From IMG/VR virus record IMGVR_UViG_3300003702_000496, positions 19,253 through 83,252 of that record: a DNA stretch of 64,000 nucleotides. One strand, 5' to 3'. The notes below the pieces were generated by a model that made no database searches, was not told the origin of the DNA, and worked only from the letters and a program-made list of their open reading frames with translations. Below are positions 17,195-25,389 of this stretch, piece after piece (the first letter of the stretch is position 1; each line of letters begins with the position of its first letter). The DNA is from a virus. The translations under genes and the position numbers were made by a program.

Positions 17195-18717
17195 TAGTTC
17201 AAATTAATCAATGCAGAATCAATATCAACTTCTGCGCTGACATTCAAATCAAGTGTACCCGTGGTATTATTAGTATGACTTGCTTTAAATGTTTCTGTGA
17301 CTAATCCCTCTGAATAAATTGTAAGACCATCTGCTTCAGTTTTAACATCCATAGCCTTAGCAGACTTCACATTTAATTTATCACCAGCAGAAAATGTTAC
17401 AATACCAGAAACAGTAGATGCTGTTAAATTTGTTTCCGCACTTAATTTCATATTTGCAAGAGTTATAACACTAATGTCATTAACCACATTTAGTTTACTT
17501 CCTTCTATTCCATTAACAGTTCTTGTTTCACTTCCTTCAATAATAGTATCAACATCTTCACCAACTCTACCTTTTATATTTTGTTTAATGTTATACGCAT
17601 AATTTCCTAAAATCTCTTCTTCACGATTACCACCAGAACTCCCCGCACCAATCTTGACACGATGATTCTTATGAATTTTTTGAGTATAATTTCCTTCCAC
17701 CTCCAAATGATAGTCACCTTTAATAAGCTCTCGTACCGTTCCTTCAATTGTTATATTCACATTACCTGTTATAGAAACATTAGAACCACCCGCAATAATT
17801 TCATAATTGTCACCAATTACTTTGACAACTTTTGTGCCAGTAGGATGTATCTCTTCAAATGTTCCAGAAGTATGTTGAGTAAATAACCTTTCTGCGCCAG
17901 GCGAATCATCTATTTCATGTATATGACCTGACTCACTTTCATGGACATGGTTATATGGATATACGCCAGATATATAGAGCGCCGCAGTTTTTTTAATTGA
18001 CTTAGGATCGGGTTCATCCCACCAGCCACGAGTCTCTTCAACAGCTGCATCTGATACTGTGTTAAGATATGGTTGTGTTGCAGTAGGAACACCAGTTCCA
18101 AGTCCAACTATCTTAGCTCTACCTGTGGCATTATCATCAACACCAATAGTTTCATCAACTTTATCTGGATCGCCTCGTAATCGTTGTAATCGTCTATTGA
18201 TAAGAGAGTTATGTGTCTCTGATGTAGCTCCTTGAGCAAGTCTATTAGTATCTACTTCACCCTCTACATGTCCAGAGATCATAGAGGCCTCTTCACCATC
18301 TATAGGATATGGCCCATAGGTAGGAGTACCAGCATATTCTGTTTGGTCTGTATATGGACTTCGGGGATCATTAAACCCCGTTGAATAATCCGCTGGACCA
18401 GAAGGAACCCCTGGCAAAGAACCTATAATAACAGGTTGTTGTTTTTCTTGTGCATCACGAAAGAAACCAATAACCCAACTACCCTCAACAAGAAATGAAG
18501 GAGTGTTGCCCATGCCATGCATAGAAGGGTCTGTAACAGGATGCATAACATGAGCCCACGGCAAGTCAACAGTAGGAAGTGAGTTTAAATCTTTTGTATG
18601 AAATCCAAGACAACGAACCCTAACTCTACCCAAGAGTTTAGGATCGTTTCTATCTTCTACAACACCAACAAACCAAATAAACCCATCTTGGCCCATAAAA
18701 TAACTCTGTTCTGCCAT
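17194..18717 (-). CDS. 5: Baseplate central spike, gp5-like (OB fold plus beta-helix)
   Basis: 507 residues. The N-terminal OB-fold domain is recognisable (FIWFVGVVEDRNDPKLLGRV, PTVDLPWAHVMHPVTDPS, GSWVIGFFRDAQEKQQPVI), as in gp5/VgrG proteins. The C-terminal ~250 residues form the repetitive triple-stranded beta-helix (IHPTGTKVVKVIGDNYEII, VEGNYTQKIHKNHRVKIGA). No lysozyme domain lies between them, unlike T4 gp5; cell-wall digestion must come from elsewhere, for example the lysozyme at 61501. Followed by PAAR. Confidence 0.9.
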   Translation of the reverse strand: MAEQSYFMGQDGFIWFVGVVEDRNDPKLLGRVRVRCLGFHTKDLNSLPTVDLPWAHVMHPVTDPSMHGMGNTPSFLVEGSWVIGFFRDAQEKQQPVIIGSLPGVPSGPADYSTGFNDPRSPYTDQTEYAGTPTYGPYPIDGEEASMISGHVEGEVDTNRLAQGATSETHNSLINRRLQRLRGDPDKVDETIGVDDNATGRAKIVGLGTGVPTATQPYLNTVSDAAVEETRGWWDEPDPKSIKKTAALYISGVYPYNHVHESESGHIHEIDDSPGAERLFTQHTSGTFEEIHPTGTKVVKVIGDNYEIIAGGSNVSITGNVNITIEGTVRELIKGDYHLEVEGNYTQKIHKNHRVKIGAGSSGGNREEEILGNYAYNIKQNIKGRVGEDVDTIIEGSETRTVNGIEGSKLNVVNDISVITLANMKLSAETNLTASTVSGIVTFSAGDKLNVKSAKAMDVKTEADGLTIYSEGLVTETFKASHTNNTTGTLDLNVSAEVDIDSALINLN

Positions 18718-18743
18718 GATAATCCTTTAATAGTATTTGAAAC

Positions 18744-18751
18744 TATTTATA
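18744..18751 (-). promoter_or_regulatory. T4-type late promoter TATAAATA
   Basis: TATAAATA on the minus strand 27 bases before the gp5 start; AAAGGA follows as ribosome binding site. Confidence 0.7.
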
Positions 18752-18755
18752 AGGA

Positions 18756-18932
18756 TTAGTGAAGATCAGGGTCGCGTCCTAAACCAGTTATAGGAATTTT
18801 TTCAATAGAAATATCATTTCTACCTTGAGCTTTATACATCTCATAAGCAGTTTGAGCATCTTTTTCACTCAAAGCATCTGCTAAAATTTTTATAGATATT
18901 ATTCTATATCTTTGAACTTCTTTACTAAACAT
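18756..18932 (-). CDS. Small hypothetical protein (58 aa)
   Basis: 58 codons: begins MFSKEVQRYRIISIKILADA, then SEKDAQTAYEMYKAQGR, ending LGRDPDLH. A full amphipathic, protein-like sequence with an ATG 9 bases after the oxygenase gene stop at 18942. The late promoter of gp5 overlaps the downstream spacer. Function unknown. Confidence 0.65.
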   Translation of the reverse strand: MFSKEVQRYRIISIKILADALSEKDAQTAYEMYKAQGRNDISIEKIPITGLGRDPDLH

Positions 18933-18941
18933 AAAGGTTAT

Positions 18942-19622
18942 TTAGACGATCCACTCGGCCATATTTTTAAATTCTTCGCTTATACCCGAAGCATTTCTCT
19001 TTTCCATTCCCAAGATCAACTGCCACGGATTCATTCCAAGATTCCCTGCAAGAATAATTCTCTCATGGTCACATTGTTGTTCTGATACTTGATGTCTTAT
19101 CCAGCCAGGAAACAATACCATGTTTCCTTTTATCGGAGCAATCTGATATGATGCATCCTCAAAGATTAACGGCGCACAGTTTTCACAACATTCTACATTA
19201 TATACCCAACTCCATATTTGAGGCCAATGCTCATGTAACTTGGTATAATTTCCTTTGGTATATATCGCGCCCCAACAATCATATGGCATTAACGGAACTC
19301 CCTGTCTTGGAGAATTGTCATACGCCAATTCTATTGCCATACGACACACTTCCATAAAATCTGAATTAGTTTCATGCATATACCAGCCAGTCATACTTGC
19401 TTGCACATTAGTTGAAGATTTTTGAACATCACCAATATCCCTACATGTTTGTACAAGTCTTTTCTGAAGTTCTTCGTTTGAACAATCTTTTTGTACAACA
19501 GGATACTTTACACGAAAAGATTGAGAGTGTGGATTGGTTGTTAGTTGTCTAAGTTTCTTTTCCTCTAATATATTTTCTTTTTCTATATTAGATACAAGTG
19601 CTTTTAGATGGTTCCTACTCAT
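18942..19622 (-). CDS. Putative 2OG-Fe(II) oxygenase-like protein, type A (copy 2)
   Basis: About 226 residues from the ATG at 19622, which forms an ATGA overlap with the preceding gene; a longer frame upstream exists but is not needed. The core is LHEHWPQIWSWVYNVECCENCAPLIF, here split as HEHWPQ, C-x2-C and PLIF, then FPGWIRHQV and CDHERIILAGNL. The HxH...H...R pattern suits cupin-fold 2OG-Fe(II) dioxygenases of the putative TIGR02466-like type. The CxxC is shared with its paralogue at 20172 and unusual for the family. Probably early/middle; substrate unknown. Confidence 0.6.
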   Translation of the reverse strand: MSRNHLKALVSNIEKENILEEKKLRQLTTNPHSQSFRVKYPVVQKDCSNEELQKRLVQTCRDIGDVQKSSTNVQASMTGWYMHETNSDFMEVCRMAIELAYDNSPRQGVPLMPYDCWGAIYTKGNYTKLHEHWPQIWSWVYNVECCENCAPLIFEDASYQIAPIKGNMVLFPGWIRHQVSEQQCDHERIILAGNLGMNPWQLILGMEKRNASGISEEFKNMAEWIV

Positions 19623-20182
19623 GGTAATGATGGTTCCTCTGGATACCAATACCATCCTGTAATAATATATTTTGGATGAGTGTGTATAGGATTACCTCTA
19701 TGTTGATACATCCATGCAGCAGGAAATATACAACCCATTCCTTCCTTTGGTTGTATGCGTATCTTCTCATATAGAAATTCTGTTTCACCTTCACCTTTCG
19801 GAATATCATTCAGATAGATAGTCCATACCAGAGCTCTGGCACAGTTTTCCCAATGAGTTATTTCCGCATGGAAATTGTGAAACCCCCCACCCATAGGATT
19901 TGTACGTTGTATCTTAATTTCGGGTGTAAGTAAAATTTTTGCTCCTCTATATGCACAAGGAAACTCTTCCAAGTATTCCCGTAACATGTCCATAGTAGCT
20001 TTGTGTACTGGTTCATATAATTCAGAATTTTCTGGAAGCCATATCTGCTTATCCTTACGACTGACACGATTGGGTTCTTCAATTCTTACATTCTTTGGAG
20101 AACTTTCAAACCAGTCTATAAGAGAGTCACATAGGTCAAAAGAAAGTGCATTATCAAATCCTCTTACAAAATCACGAATCAT
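19619..20182 (-). CDS. 2OG-Fe(II) oxygenase, prolyl-4-hydroxylase-like, type B (copy 2)
   Basis: 187 residues. P4H-like layout: FHNFHAEITHWENCARALVW (HxE iron ligands), TIYLNDIPKGEGETEF, FPAAWMYQHRGNPI (distal His) and a basic residue in HPKYIITGWYWY for 2-oxoglutarate. Paralogue of 20786-21487. Its start lies inside the preceding type-A gene by 11 bases and its stop overlaps the next start (ATGA), so the four oxygenase genes form one operon. Confidence 0.75.
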   Translation of the reverse strand: MIRDFVRGFDNALSFDLCDSLIDWFESSPKNVRIEEPNRVSRKDKQIWLPENSELYEPVHKATMDMLREYLEEFPCAYRGAKILLTPEIKIQRTNPMGGGFHNFHAEITHWENCARALVWTIYLNDIPKGEGETEFLYEKIRIQPKEGMGCIFPAAWMYQHRGNPIHTHPKYIITGWYWYPEEPSLP

Positions 20183-20789
20183 TATTCATATCAATATTTA
20201 AATTGCCCGCAACCATAATACGATCATGATCACAATCATGCGTAGGAACTTCATGCATAATCCATGCAGGGAAAACAATTAACTGAAAAGGTTTAGGCAT
20301 CACTTTGAGTTTCTTCTCGCTTGTAGGAAATATTAATGGAGAACAGAACTCACATGCGTATACACAATAGGTATACGACCAGAGAGATGGCCAATGATTA
20401 TGTACTTTTGCTTCTTGCCATTTCTGGTATATAAGACCCCAACTCTCTTTGATATATAATGGGACTTCTTTTTTTTCGCCGGTCGTATCGGTACGCGTAG
20501 CTACAGGACAAGCTTGTGCAATCTTAATTGCTTCATTTCCAACCACTTCAAAAGATTTATATAACTCATGCATATCCCATCGAGTCATAAGACACTTAGC
20601 CGCAGTACGAGTTTGTAAATGATCGCCTGCATCTCTTATGTCTCTTTCCAAATATTTGTTAAGAGACTTCAACAACGGCCGTTCTTTTTCGTTTATCGTT
20701 TTTATTTTTACTGGATACTTATCCGTAAAATTTGGCCAGGGCCCTCGTTCATTATTTTTTCCATATACTAAATCACTTAATGCACTCAT
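20172..20789 (-). CDS. Putative 2OG-Fe(II) oxygenase-like protein, type A (copy 1)
   Basis: 205 residues; paralogue of 18942-19622, sharing HNHWPSLWSYTY, a CxxC (ACEFCSPLIF), FPAWIMHEV and CDHDRIMVAGNL. Iron ligands would be HxH plus the distal His of MHEV, with Arg of DRI as 2-oxoglutarate ligand, as in TIGR02466-type oxygenases. Its ATG overlaps the stop of the type-B gene at 20786 (ATGA). Confidence 0.6.
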   Translation of the reverse strand: MSALSDLVYGKNNERGPWPNFTDKYPVKIKTINEKERPLLKSLNKYLERDIRDAGDHLQTRTAAKCLMTRWDMHELYKSFEVVGNEAIKIAQACPVATRTDTTGEKKEVPLYIKESWGLIYQKWQEAKVHNHWPSLWSYTYCVYACEFCSPLIFPTSEKKLKVMPKPFQLIVFPAWIMHEVPTHDCDHDRIMVAGNLNIDMNNDS

Positions 20790-21487
20790 ATAACAATCTC
20801 TTGTATGTTGGTTTCATCTGGGTGATGACCATCAAATTTAGGTTCCTTTCCTTTAGGAAGAAAATAAAACCAGCCTGTTGCAATATATTTAAGGCCTTCG
20901 TTTGGTGTAACTCCTTTATGTGGATGTGTCCAACCTGCTGGCCAGATCACCGTTCTACCAGTTTTAGCCCTTACTAGTTTTTCTTGATAAGGAAACCATG
21001 TGCCACACCTCGCGTTATTCAAATAGATCATCCATGCAAGCATACGATAGGGATACGAACCAGAGTGCTCGTTATGCAATGCAAAGAATCCTTCCTTCTC
21101 GCCATCGTATCGTTGCACATTATAGAAAGGACATAATCTCCACTGACTTGCTTTGTTAATCGTATTCAGATAACCATATTTTTTTGTATAAGATTCCAGT
21201 GCAGAATGTATAAAGTAATAAATTGGATCGTTAATGGAATTGTCTGCGCCGAAGTCAAAAGTTTTAGTCGCACAAACCTTTTGACGATTCTTATTAAAAT
21301 ACGCAAGCCCAGAATCCTTGGAAGCATTATCGTCATAAACAGACTCAAAAAATTGAATTATTCTTTCGCAGTTCTTTCTGCCTGCCTCAACCCAATCTTT
21401 ACGAATTAATATCGGTTGAGAAGAACTTTCTTCAACAACACTTCGCGCAGAGTCAAGATCATATGTTTCAATAAAATCAAAAAACAT
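20786..21487 (-). CDS. 2OG-Fe(II) oxygenase, prolyl-4-hydroxylase-like, type B (copy 1)
   Basis: 233 residues. Iron-site region ALHNEHSGSYPYRMLAWMIY (HxE), then NNARCGTWFPYQEK, IWPAGWTHPHKGV (distal His) and LKYIATGWFYF. Same family as 19619-20182 but longer at both ends. First gene of the four-gene oxygenase run. Confidence 0.72.
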   Translation of the reverse strand: MFFDFIETYDLDSARSVVEESSSQPILIRKDWVEAGRKNCERIIQFFESVYDDNASKDSGLAYFNKNRQKVCATKTFDFGADNSINDPIYYFIHSALESYTKKYGYLNTINKASQWRLCPFYNVQRYDGEKEGFFALHNEHSGSYPYRMLAWMIYLNNARCGTWFPYQEKLVRAKTGRTVIWPAGWTHPHKGVTPNEGLKYIATGWFYFLPKGKEPKFDGHHPDETNIQEIVI

Positions 21488-21725
21488 TTTTCATAAATAT
21501 ATATTCGTTTTTTCCCACACTGTTTTCTACCGTGAGGAAAATAGAATTTATATTCTTTTTCTTTACAGGAACAAAGTTTGAAAGCTTCTTGGAATAATAA
21601 TGCGGTACGCCATTCGCCAATTTCATTTTATCATAAGAATCCATGTCAGAAGAGATTTCCGTAATCGTACCGTTCACAGTCTCCCCATACTCATTTTTAT
21701 ATTTTACTATATCACCAATATTCAT
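21477..21725 (-). CDS. Small hypothetical protein
   Basis: 82 residues from MNIGDIVKYKNEYGETVNGT, preferred over an upstream ATG at 21773 because that one lies within the tRNA-like element; AAGAAAAG precedes the chosen start. The first half resembles small beta-barrel (SH3-like) phage proteins. Function unknown. Confidence 0.5.
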   Translation of the reverse strand: MNIGDIVKYKNEYGETVNGTITEISSDMDSYDKMKLANGVPHYYSKKLSNFVPVKKKNINSIFLTVENSVGKNEYIFMKNVF

Positions 21726-21742
21726 ATTCTTTTCTTTCAAGA

Positions 21743-21842
21743 TGGCAGGGAAAGGAATCGAACCTTTCTGCACCGTAATCTGATATACGTCGTTGCTTAA
21801 TCAGAAATATCCACAACGTAAAACCCAGCGACCAGGCCTCCC
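21743..21842 (-). tRNA. Degenerate tRNA-like element
   Basis: The 3' part reads as a near-perfect T-arm (AAAGG, loop TTCGATT, CCTTT) followed by CCCTGCCA. The 5' end GGGAGGC would pair with this acceptor strand at five of seven positions. No standard 7-nt anticodon loop or D-arm is evident; instead there are CGTTG/CAACG and TCTGAT/ATCAGA stems. A strong promoter lies 21 bases upstream. It may be a decayed or rearranged tRNA or a tRNA-like RNA. Confidence 0.3.
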
Positions 21843-21862
21843 ATAAAAGTTAACAATAACAT

Positions 21863-21891
21863 ATACTAACACATAAAGAAATGTTTGTCAA
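21863..21891 (-). promoter_or_regulatory. sigma70-type early promoter
   Basis: TTGACA (21886-21891), 17-bp spacer, TAGTAT (21863-21868) on the minus strand; drives the tRNA-like element and the oxygenase operon. Confidence 0.75.
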
Positions 21892-21894
21892 GAG

Positions 21895-22431
21895 TTATTT
21901 TCTAAAATTTAATTCCACTTTAATTTGATTAGGGTCATATATGAATAGCTGATCAATGGCATTCGGAGGATCACTTTTTTCATTATTTCCTTCACTCAAA
22001 AGAACCCGATTATACTTATAAGAAATTTTATGATCGTCCAACAGATTTTGTGTTTCCTTCAAAAGCTTTACATTACAACGAAATGCGATATGATCAATTG
22101 TACCAGAAGAAAAAGTAAAAGTTCCTGCTGAGACTTCCACAAGATGTATATATGCAGTTTTAGGATATGGCATATATCCCATATAATCAGATAGATAGTG
22201 TATATTGAGATCGAGATACAACCAAGCTCCATTAAAAGGAAACTTCGGCCGGGGTCCATTAATAAATCCAAGTATCTCATAGAACTTTATCGTTTCTTTA
22301 AGATACTTCGTATTAATATTCACATGGTCAAAACTCATTATAACACTTGAATCTCCCCCTGGCGCATTTAGGTCATTCACTGGAATATCTTTCCATACCA
22401 TCGTCTTGCGAGAATTATTTAACATATTCAT
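21895..22431 (-). CDS. VOC (glyoxalase/dioxygenase-fold) protein
   Basis: 178 residues. The vicinal oxygen chelate fold is visible: SFDHVNINTKYLKETIKFYE-type opening with LGF, then GTIDHIAFRC and a final FIYDPNQIKVELNF. The two His and the terminal Glu match the metal ligands of the family. Substrate could be a dioxygenated aromatic, a thiol adduct or an antibiotic; not determinable. Located in an early accessory operon with oxygenases. Confidence 0.78.
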   Translation of the reverse strand: MNMLNNSRKTMVWKDIPVNDLNAPGGDSSVIMSFDHVNINTKYLKETIKFYEILGFINGPRPKFPFNGAWLYLDLNIHYLSDYMGYMPYPKTAYIHLVEVSAGTFTFSSGTIDHIAFRCNVKLLKETQNLLDDHKISYKYNRVLLSEGNNEKSDPPNAIDQLFIYDPNQIKVELNFRK

Positions 22432-22433
22432 AA

Positions 22434-22694
22434 TTAATGCAAAGTCGGTGAATTATCATCTGGGAGTTTTATTTTGCTCATCTCCAAGAAAACTTTTCGC
22501 GCTTCGCCGGGGCCCAACAGCGTTTCATAAAGTTTAAATAAATTTGCACCAACACATCCGGCGACCATTAATGCTTCAGTCATACCATTTGTTTTTTCCA
22601 GTTGGTGCATCATAAAAGTGTTTATCCTAAAAGATATTTCTTCTAAAGCTTCAGGAGAGTTTTCATACTCAGGTCGTTTTGATTTCTTTTTCAT
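22434..22694 (-). CDS. Small hypothetical protein
   Basis: 86 residues from MKKKSKRPEYENSPEALEEI; this start is chosen because it lies 13 bases after the previous stop, while the longer frame overlaps that gene. Mostly helical with GMTEALMVAGCVGANLFKLY. No recognised domain. Confidence 0.6.
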   Translation of the reverse strand: MKKKSKRPEYENSPEALEEISFRINTFMMHQLEKTNGMTEALMVAGCVGANLFKLYETLLGPGEARKVFLEMSKIKLPDDNSPTLH

Positions 22695-22707
22695 GGGGAA
22701 GTTTCCA

Positions 22708-22893
22708 TTAATTGTTGTCAGTTTTTGAGGTGGCGGCCTCTTCTTGGAGTTTAAACCAATCTCTGGTAAAAGGACATTCTGCAAGAGTTTTTTTTAATTG
22801 TATAACATGTTCTTGCATATCTTTAATTTCTTTTTTCATAGAAGATAATTGTCGAGTTAATCTTTCATTCTTTATAAATTGATTATGTTTCAT
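22708..22893 (-). CDS. Small coiled-coil protein
   Basis: 61 residues; residues 10-40 form a heptad-like helix (RQLSSMKKEIKDMQEHVIQL). Its ATG overlaps the stop of the preceding gene as ATGA (22890-22893). Function unknown. Confidence 0.62.
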   Translation of the reverse strand: MKHNQFIKNERLTRQLSSMKKEIKDMQEHVIQLKKTLAECPFTRDWFKLQEEAATSKTDNN

Positions 22894-23114
22894 AATATTT
22901 CATCTTTACTATTTAAATACTTATCCCAGAACTCGTCCCACATATCTGTCTTATGAGTCTCAGTTTTATAGAAAATATCAGATTTACCAGCGGGCCAATC
23001 TTGGCCGCCTGGATGATCACCATGTTTATGTTTGAAATTCTTCAATGCTCTATCAAAGATCGTTTGTTCAAACTCAGTATACACTCCACTCCAACGTATG
23101 ACACTACGACTCAT
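22890..23114 (-). CDS. Small hypothetical protein
   Basis: 74 residues, charged and aromatic-rich (SGVYTEFEQTIFDRALKNF, WDEFWDKYLNSKDE). Linked to both neighbours by ATGA overlaps (23111-23114 and 22890-22893). Function unknown. Confidence 0.62.
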   Translation of the reverse strand: MSRSVIRWSGVYTEFEQTIFDRALKNFKHKHGDHPGGQDWPAGKSDIFYKTETHKTDMWDEFWDKYLNSKDEIL

Positions 23115-23323
23115 AATAATTCCTCTTCAATTAGTCCCGAAAGTATTAAATGAAACTTTCCCCCCAGTTGATGACATCGTGCCCAACCTATATTATACCC
23201 CCAAGGTATATCTGATCTTGCAATTCTTAGATGTTCACAAACAAGTTTTTCTTCCATACTTCCATCGTTATTTTTTAATAGTGTTAGAATTTCATTTCGG
23301 AGACATATATCTTTTTTCAACAT
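23111..23323 (-). CDS. Small hypothetical protein, possible winged-helix
   Basis: 70 residues: LRNEILTLLKNNDGSMEEKL followed by CEHLRIARSDIPWGYNIGW and a short hairpin (GGKFHLILSGLIEEELL). The helix-helix-wing order hints at a DNA-binding winged helix, but no family is recognised. Confidence 0.55.
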   Translation of the reverse strand: MLKKDICLRNEILTLLKNNDGSMEEKLVCEHLRIARSDIPWGYNIGWARCHQLGGKFHLILSGLIEEELL

Positions 23324-23326
23324 GTA

Positions 23327-24091
23327 TTAATTTCCATCAAAAAGAACTTGCATTTTATTAATATTTTGTTCAAATATTTTTGTATTTATATTCATACTAA
23401 ATGATCTTCGTTCACCAATACCCTTAAAAGGATATGCTGTATGTCTTAGATTAGCAGGGAACAAATACCAATTACCAACCTTTGGAACAAATCCTATTCC
23501 ATCATTTTCAAAGAACGCTTTCTCATTAGGACCGCTATTATTCAGAATTTCCAAAACTCCGTTTAAGTCAATATGTTTTTTGTAGTTAGATTTAATGCTT
23601 TTTTTATGTTCCTTTGATAAATCGGGAACTTTCAAAAATCCTACACAAGTTAATTCAGAATCTGGGTGGGTGTGGATGGGATTATAATCTCCAGCAAAAG
23701 ATTGTACATACCAAGCAGATATAACATCAACTTGGATTTCATTAATATTTTTCAATGCTTGTTCTTTAGGAATAATGATAAAATTTTGTTCTGGAATATA
23801 AAGTTCATTATAATATCCAGCTATATATCTTTGTACTTGTTTACCAAACCATTGACCCCATTTATTAATAACATCAATCGGAATTTTAAGTTCCTGTTTA
23901 ACTTGACCAACGAGGGTATGTGAAAAATCTTCTGATTTTAATAGTTCTTCATCTTTAATAATATCATCACAACCTTTATTAAGATCAATTACTAATTCTT
24001 TTGGTAATTCAGCATAACCGATTGGCGGACCAAATGGAAAGTATGTTTGTAAAGGATTTCCGAAATCGTGTGGGGGTAAAGGAGTTTTCAT
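23327..24091 (-). CDS. 2OG-Fe(II) oxygenase (TIGR02466-like)
   Basis: 254 residues. C-terminal double-stranded beta-helix: SAWYVQSFAGDYNPIHTHPD, then CVGFLKVP, NWYLFPANLRHTAYPF and GERRSFSMNIN. His residues of the HxH segment, the RHT His and the later Arg fit the iron and 2-oxoglutarate sites. Separate from the tandem oxygenases and more divergent. Substrate unknown. Confidence 0.75.
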   Translation of the reverse strand: MKTPLPPHDFGNPLQTYFPFGPPIGYAELPKELVIDLNKGCDDIIKDEELLKSEDFSHTLVGQVKQELKIPIDVINKWGQWFGKQVQRYIAGYYNELYIPEQNFIIIPKEQALKNINEIQVDVISAWYVQSFAGDYNPIHTHPDSELTCVGFLKVPDLSKEHKKSIKSNYKKHIDLNGVLEILNNSGPNEKAFFENDGIGFVPKVGNWYLFPANLRHTAYPFKGIGERRSFSMNINTKIFEQNINKMQVLFDGN

Positions 24092-24099
24092 TTCTTTTC

Positions 24100-24255
24100 T
24101 CAGGGAAGTTTCAGCAAAGAGCGCTCAGTTTTTGGGGGTGGCGGCTCTTTTGATTTTTCATTCGACACCTCTTTAAGCTTATCCTTGACCCATTCTGCAT
24201 CATTGATATTATCACGCTCACAAATCTCTGAGATTACCTCAAATATATTTTTCAT
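24100..24255 (-). CDS. Small hypothetical protein (51 aa), paralogue of 24257-24430
   Basis: 51 codons. Shares an ISEIC...DAEW.K..LK...NEKS pattern with the next upstream gene. The C-terminus is proline-rich (EPPPPKTERSLLKLP). The stop is 9 bases before the oxygenase start. A tandem duplication of a small early gene. Confidence 0.6.
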   Translation of the reverse strand: MKNIFEVISEICERDNINDAEWVKDKLKEVSNEKSKEPPPPKTERSLLKLP

Positions 24256-24256
24256 T

Positions 24257-24430
24257 CTATTTGTTCCCTTTAAAATTAACCCAATCCTCAGAGTGTGTTA
24301 CTGATTTTTCATTCGGTAATTTTTTAAGTTCGGCCTTGAGCCATTCTGCGTCATATATCGGTTCACTCTTACAAATCTGAGAGATCAACTTATGTACATT
24401 TAATTCATATACATCTTTTTCTTTATCCAT
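24257..24430 (-). CDS. Small hypothetical protein (57 aa)
   Basis: Starts at the ATG at 24430 with AAAGGA eight bases upstream, rather than at the longer frame's ATG. Contains ISQICKSEPIYDAEWLKAEL and NEKSVTHSEDWVNF. Paralogue of 24100-24255. Function unknown. Confidence 0.62.
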   Translation of the reverse strand: MDKEKDVYELNVHKLISQICKSEPIYDAEWLKAELKKLPNEKSVTHSEDWVNFKGNK

Positions 24431-24504
24431 AATATTTCCTTTAGACACCTTATTGCATTTATAGATTATCAAAGACGGCCCAGTTTTAAGGCCCCCTTTT
24501 TTTT

Positions 24505-24561
24505 AAAAAGTGGAGAGGGGTCAATTGATTTTTCATATTGACTACGAAGAAGACCCCTCTC
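24505..24561 (-). terminator. Rho-independent terminator
   Basis: On the minus strand a 10-bp stem (GAGAGGGGTC/GACCCCTCTC at 24552-24561 and 24513-24522) is followed by CCACTTTTT; it lies just after the gene ending at 24572. Confidence 0.8.
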
Positions 24562-24571
24562 CTACTCTCAG

Positions 24572-24832
24572 CTAGGCAGAAGCAGCTAGTGCTTGATACC
24601 CTGCAGCCACAACAGAGCGAGGCGCCGTGCCAAGACGATACTTGCTATAAGTCTCGCCGAAGCTGTTAGTACGCTGATTGAGGAACACAGGATAACCCTG
24701 CATACGAAGAGAGCTAATAACAGCTCGCGGATTCGCCACACCATAACGTGCGGTAATCTGCTTAGCAGTTAGCTCAGCTCCACCCTCTAGAGCGGTAATG
24801 ACCTTCTCGGTCTTAGTTGTAATTGTCGTCAT
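24572..24832 (-). CDS. Helix-turn-helix-like small protein
   Basis: 86 residues from MTTITTKTEKVITALEGGAE, start chosen because AAGGAG lies at the right distance. A winged-helix-type core, LTAKQITARYGVANPRAVIS then LRMQGYPVFLNQ, is followed by a Tyr/Lys-rich stretch. Common as a small early protein in marine phages; possibly a transcriptional regulator. It has its own downstream terminator. Confidence 0.7.
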   Translation of the reverse strand: MTTITTKTEKVITALEGGAELTAKQITARYGVANPRAVISSLRMQGYPVFLNQRTNSFGETYSKYRLGTAPRSVVAAGYQALAASA

Positions 24833-24907
24833 AAAATACTCCTTACATGACATATCAAGAGCATGCTTATTCGCATACCCATTCAGTAGACCCTATGCCT
24901 ACATGAA

Positions 24908-24975
24908 TAAAAAGGAAGAGCGCCAGGACACATAGCAATTCAGCAATATTCGCAATCCCACTCGGGGCGCTCTTC
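24908..24975 (-). terminator. Rho-independent terminator of the noncoding unit
   Basis: GAAGAGCGCC/GGCGCTCTTC 10-bp stem (24966-24975 with 24915-24924), long 41-base loop, then CCTTTTTATT on the minus strand. Confidence 0.7.
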
Positions 24976-25330
24976 AGTATAAGGACCGCTTCTCAGTCAA
25001 CACGACTTGACCTTACCTACCTACCATCCATTACAGTAAGCAGTCCTTTCTATATTTTCATTCTGGGCCTTGGCGTCCCTCCACCTATTGGCTTCATCGG
25101 GTTTCGAGCTGCGTCCCTCACGCCCATACCCCCAGACCAGAAATATAATTCTCTGGGAGCACCCAATATTCCTTCACCGTAGCTCCATTTCTTACCTTAC
25201 TGGGAAGGCGGAGCGGTTTAACAGTGTTACAGTGTCAACTTCATTGGTTCACAAAACCTTTCAGAGGAGAGACTAGCAGTGTCATGTGACCTAACAGGGG
25301 CGTCCCGTTCCAGAAGTCTCTCTCTCATTA
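24915..25330 (-). ncRNA. Candidate structured noncoding RNA (~400 nt)
   Basis: No convincing frame exists on either strand between the promoter at 25337-25365 and the terminator at 24908-24975. Local GC is higher than in the flanks and several short self-complementary segments occur. The layout promoter, ~400 noncoding bases, terminator suggests a discrete RNA. It does not show the tmRNA, RNase P or tRNA features I can recognise. Confidence 0.45.
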
Positions 25331-25336
25331 TGTCTA

Positions 25337-25365
25337 ATCATAACACAAAACAGAAGCTTTGTCAA
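25337..25365 (-). promoter_or_regulatory. sigma70-type early promoter
   Basis: TTGACA (25360-25365), 17-bp spacer, TATGAT (25337-25342), minus strand; points into the noncoding unit. Confidence 0.78.
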
Positions 25366-25389
25366 GTAAAAAATAAATCTTTTTTTCAG

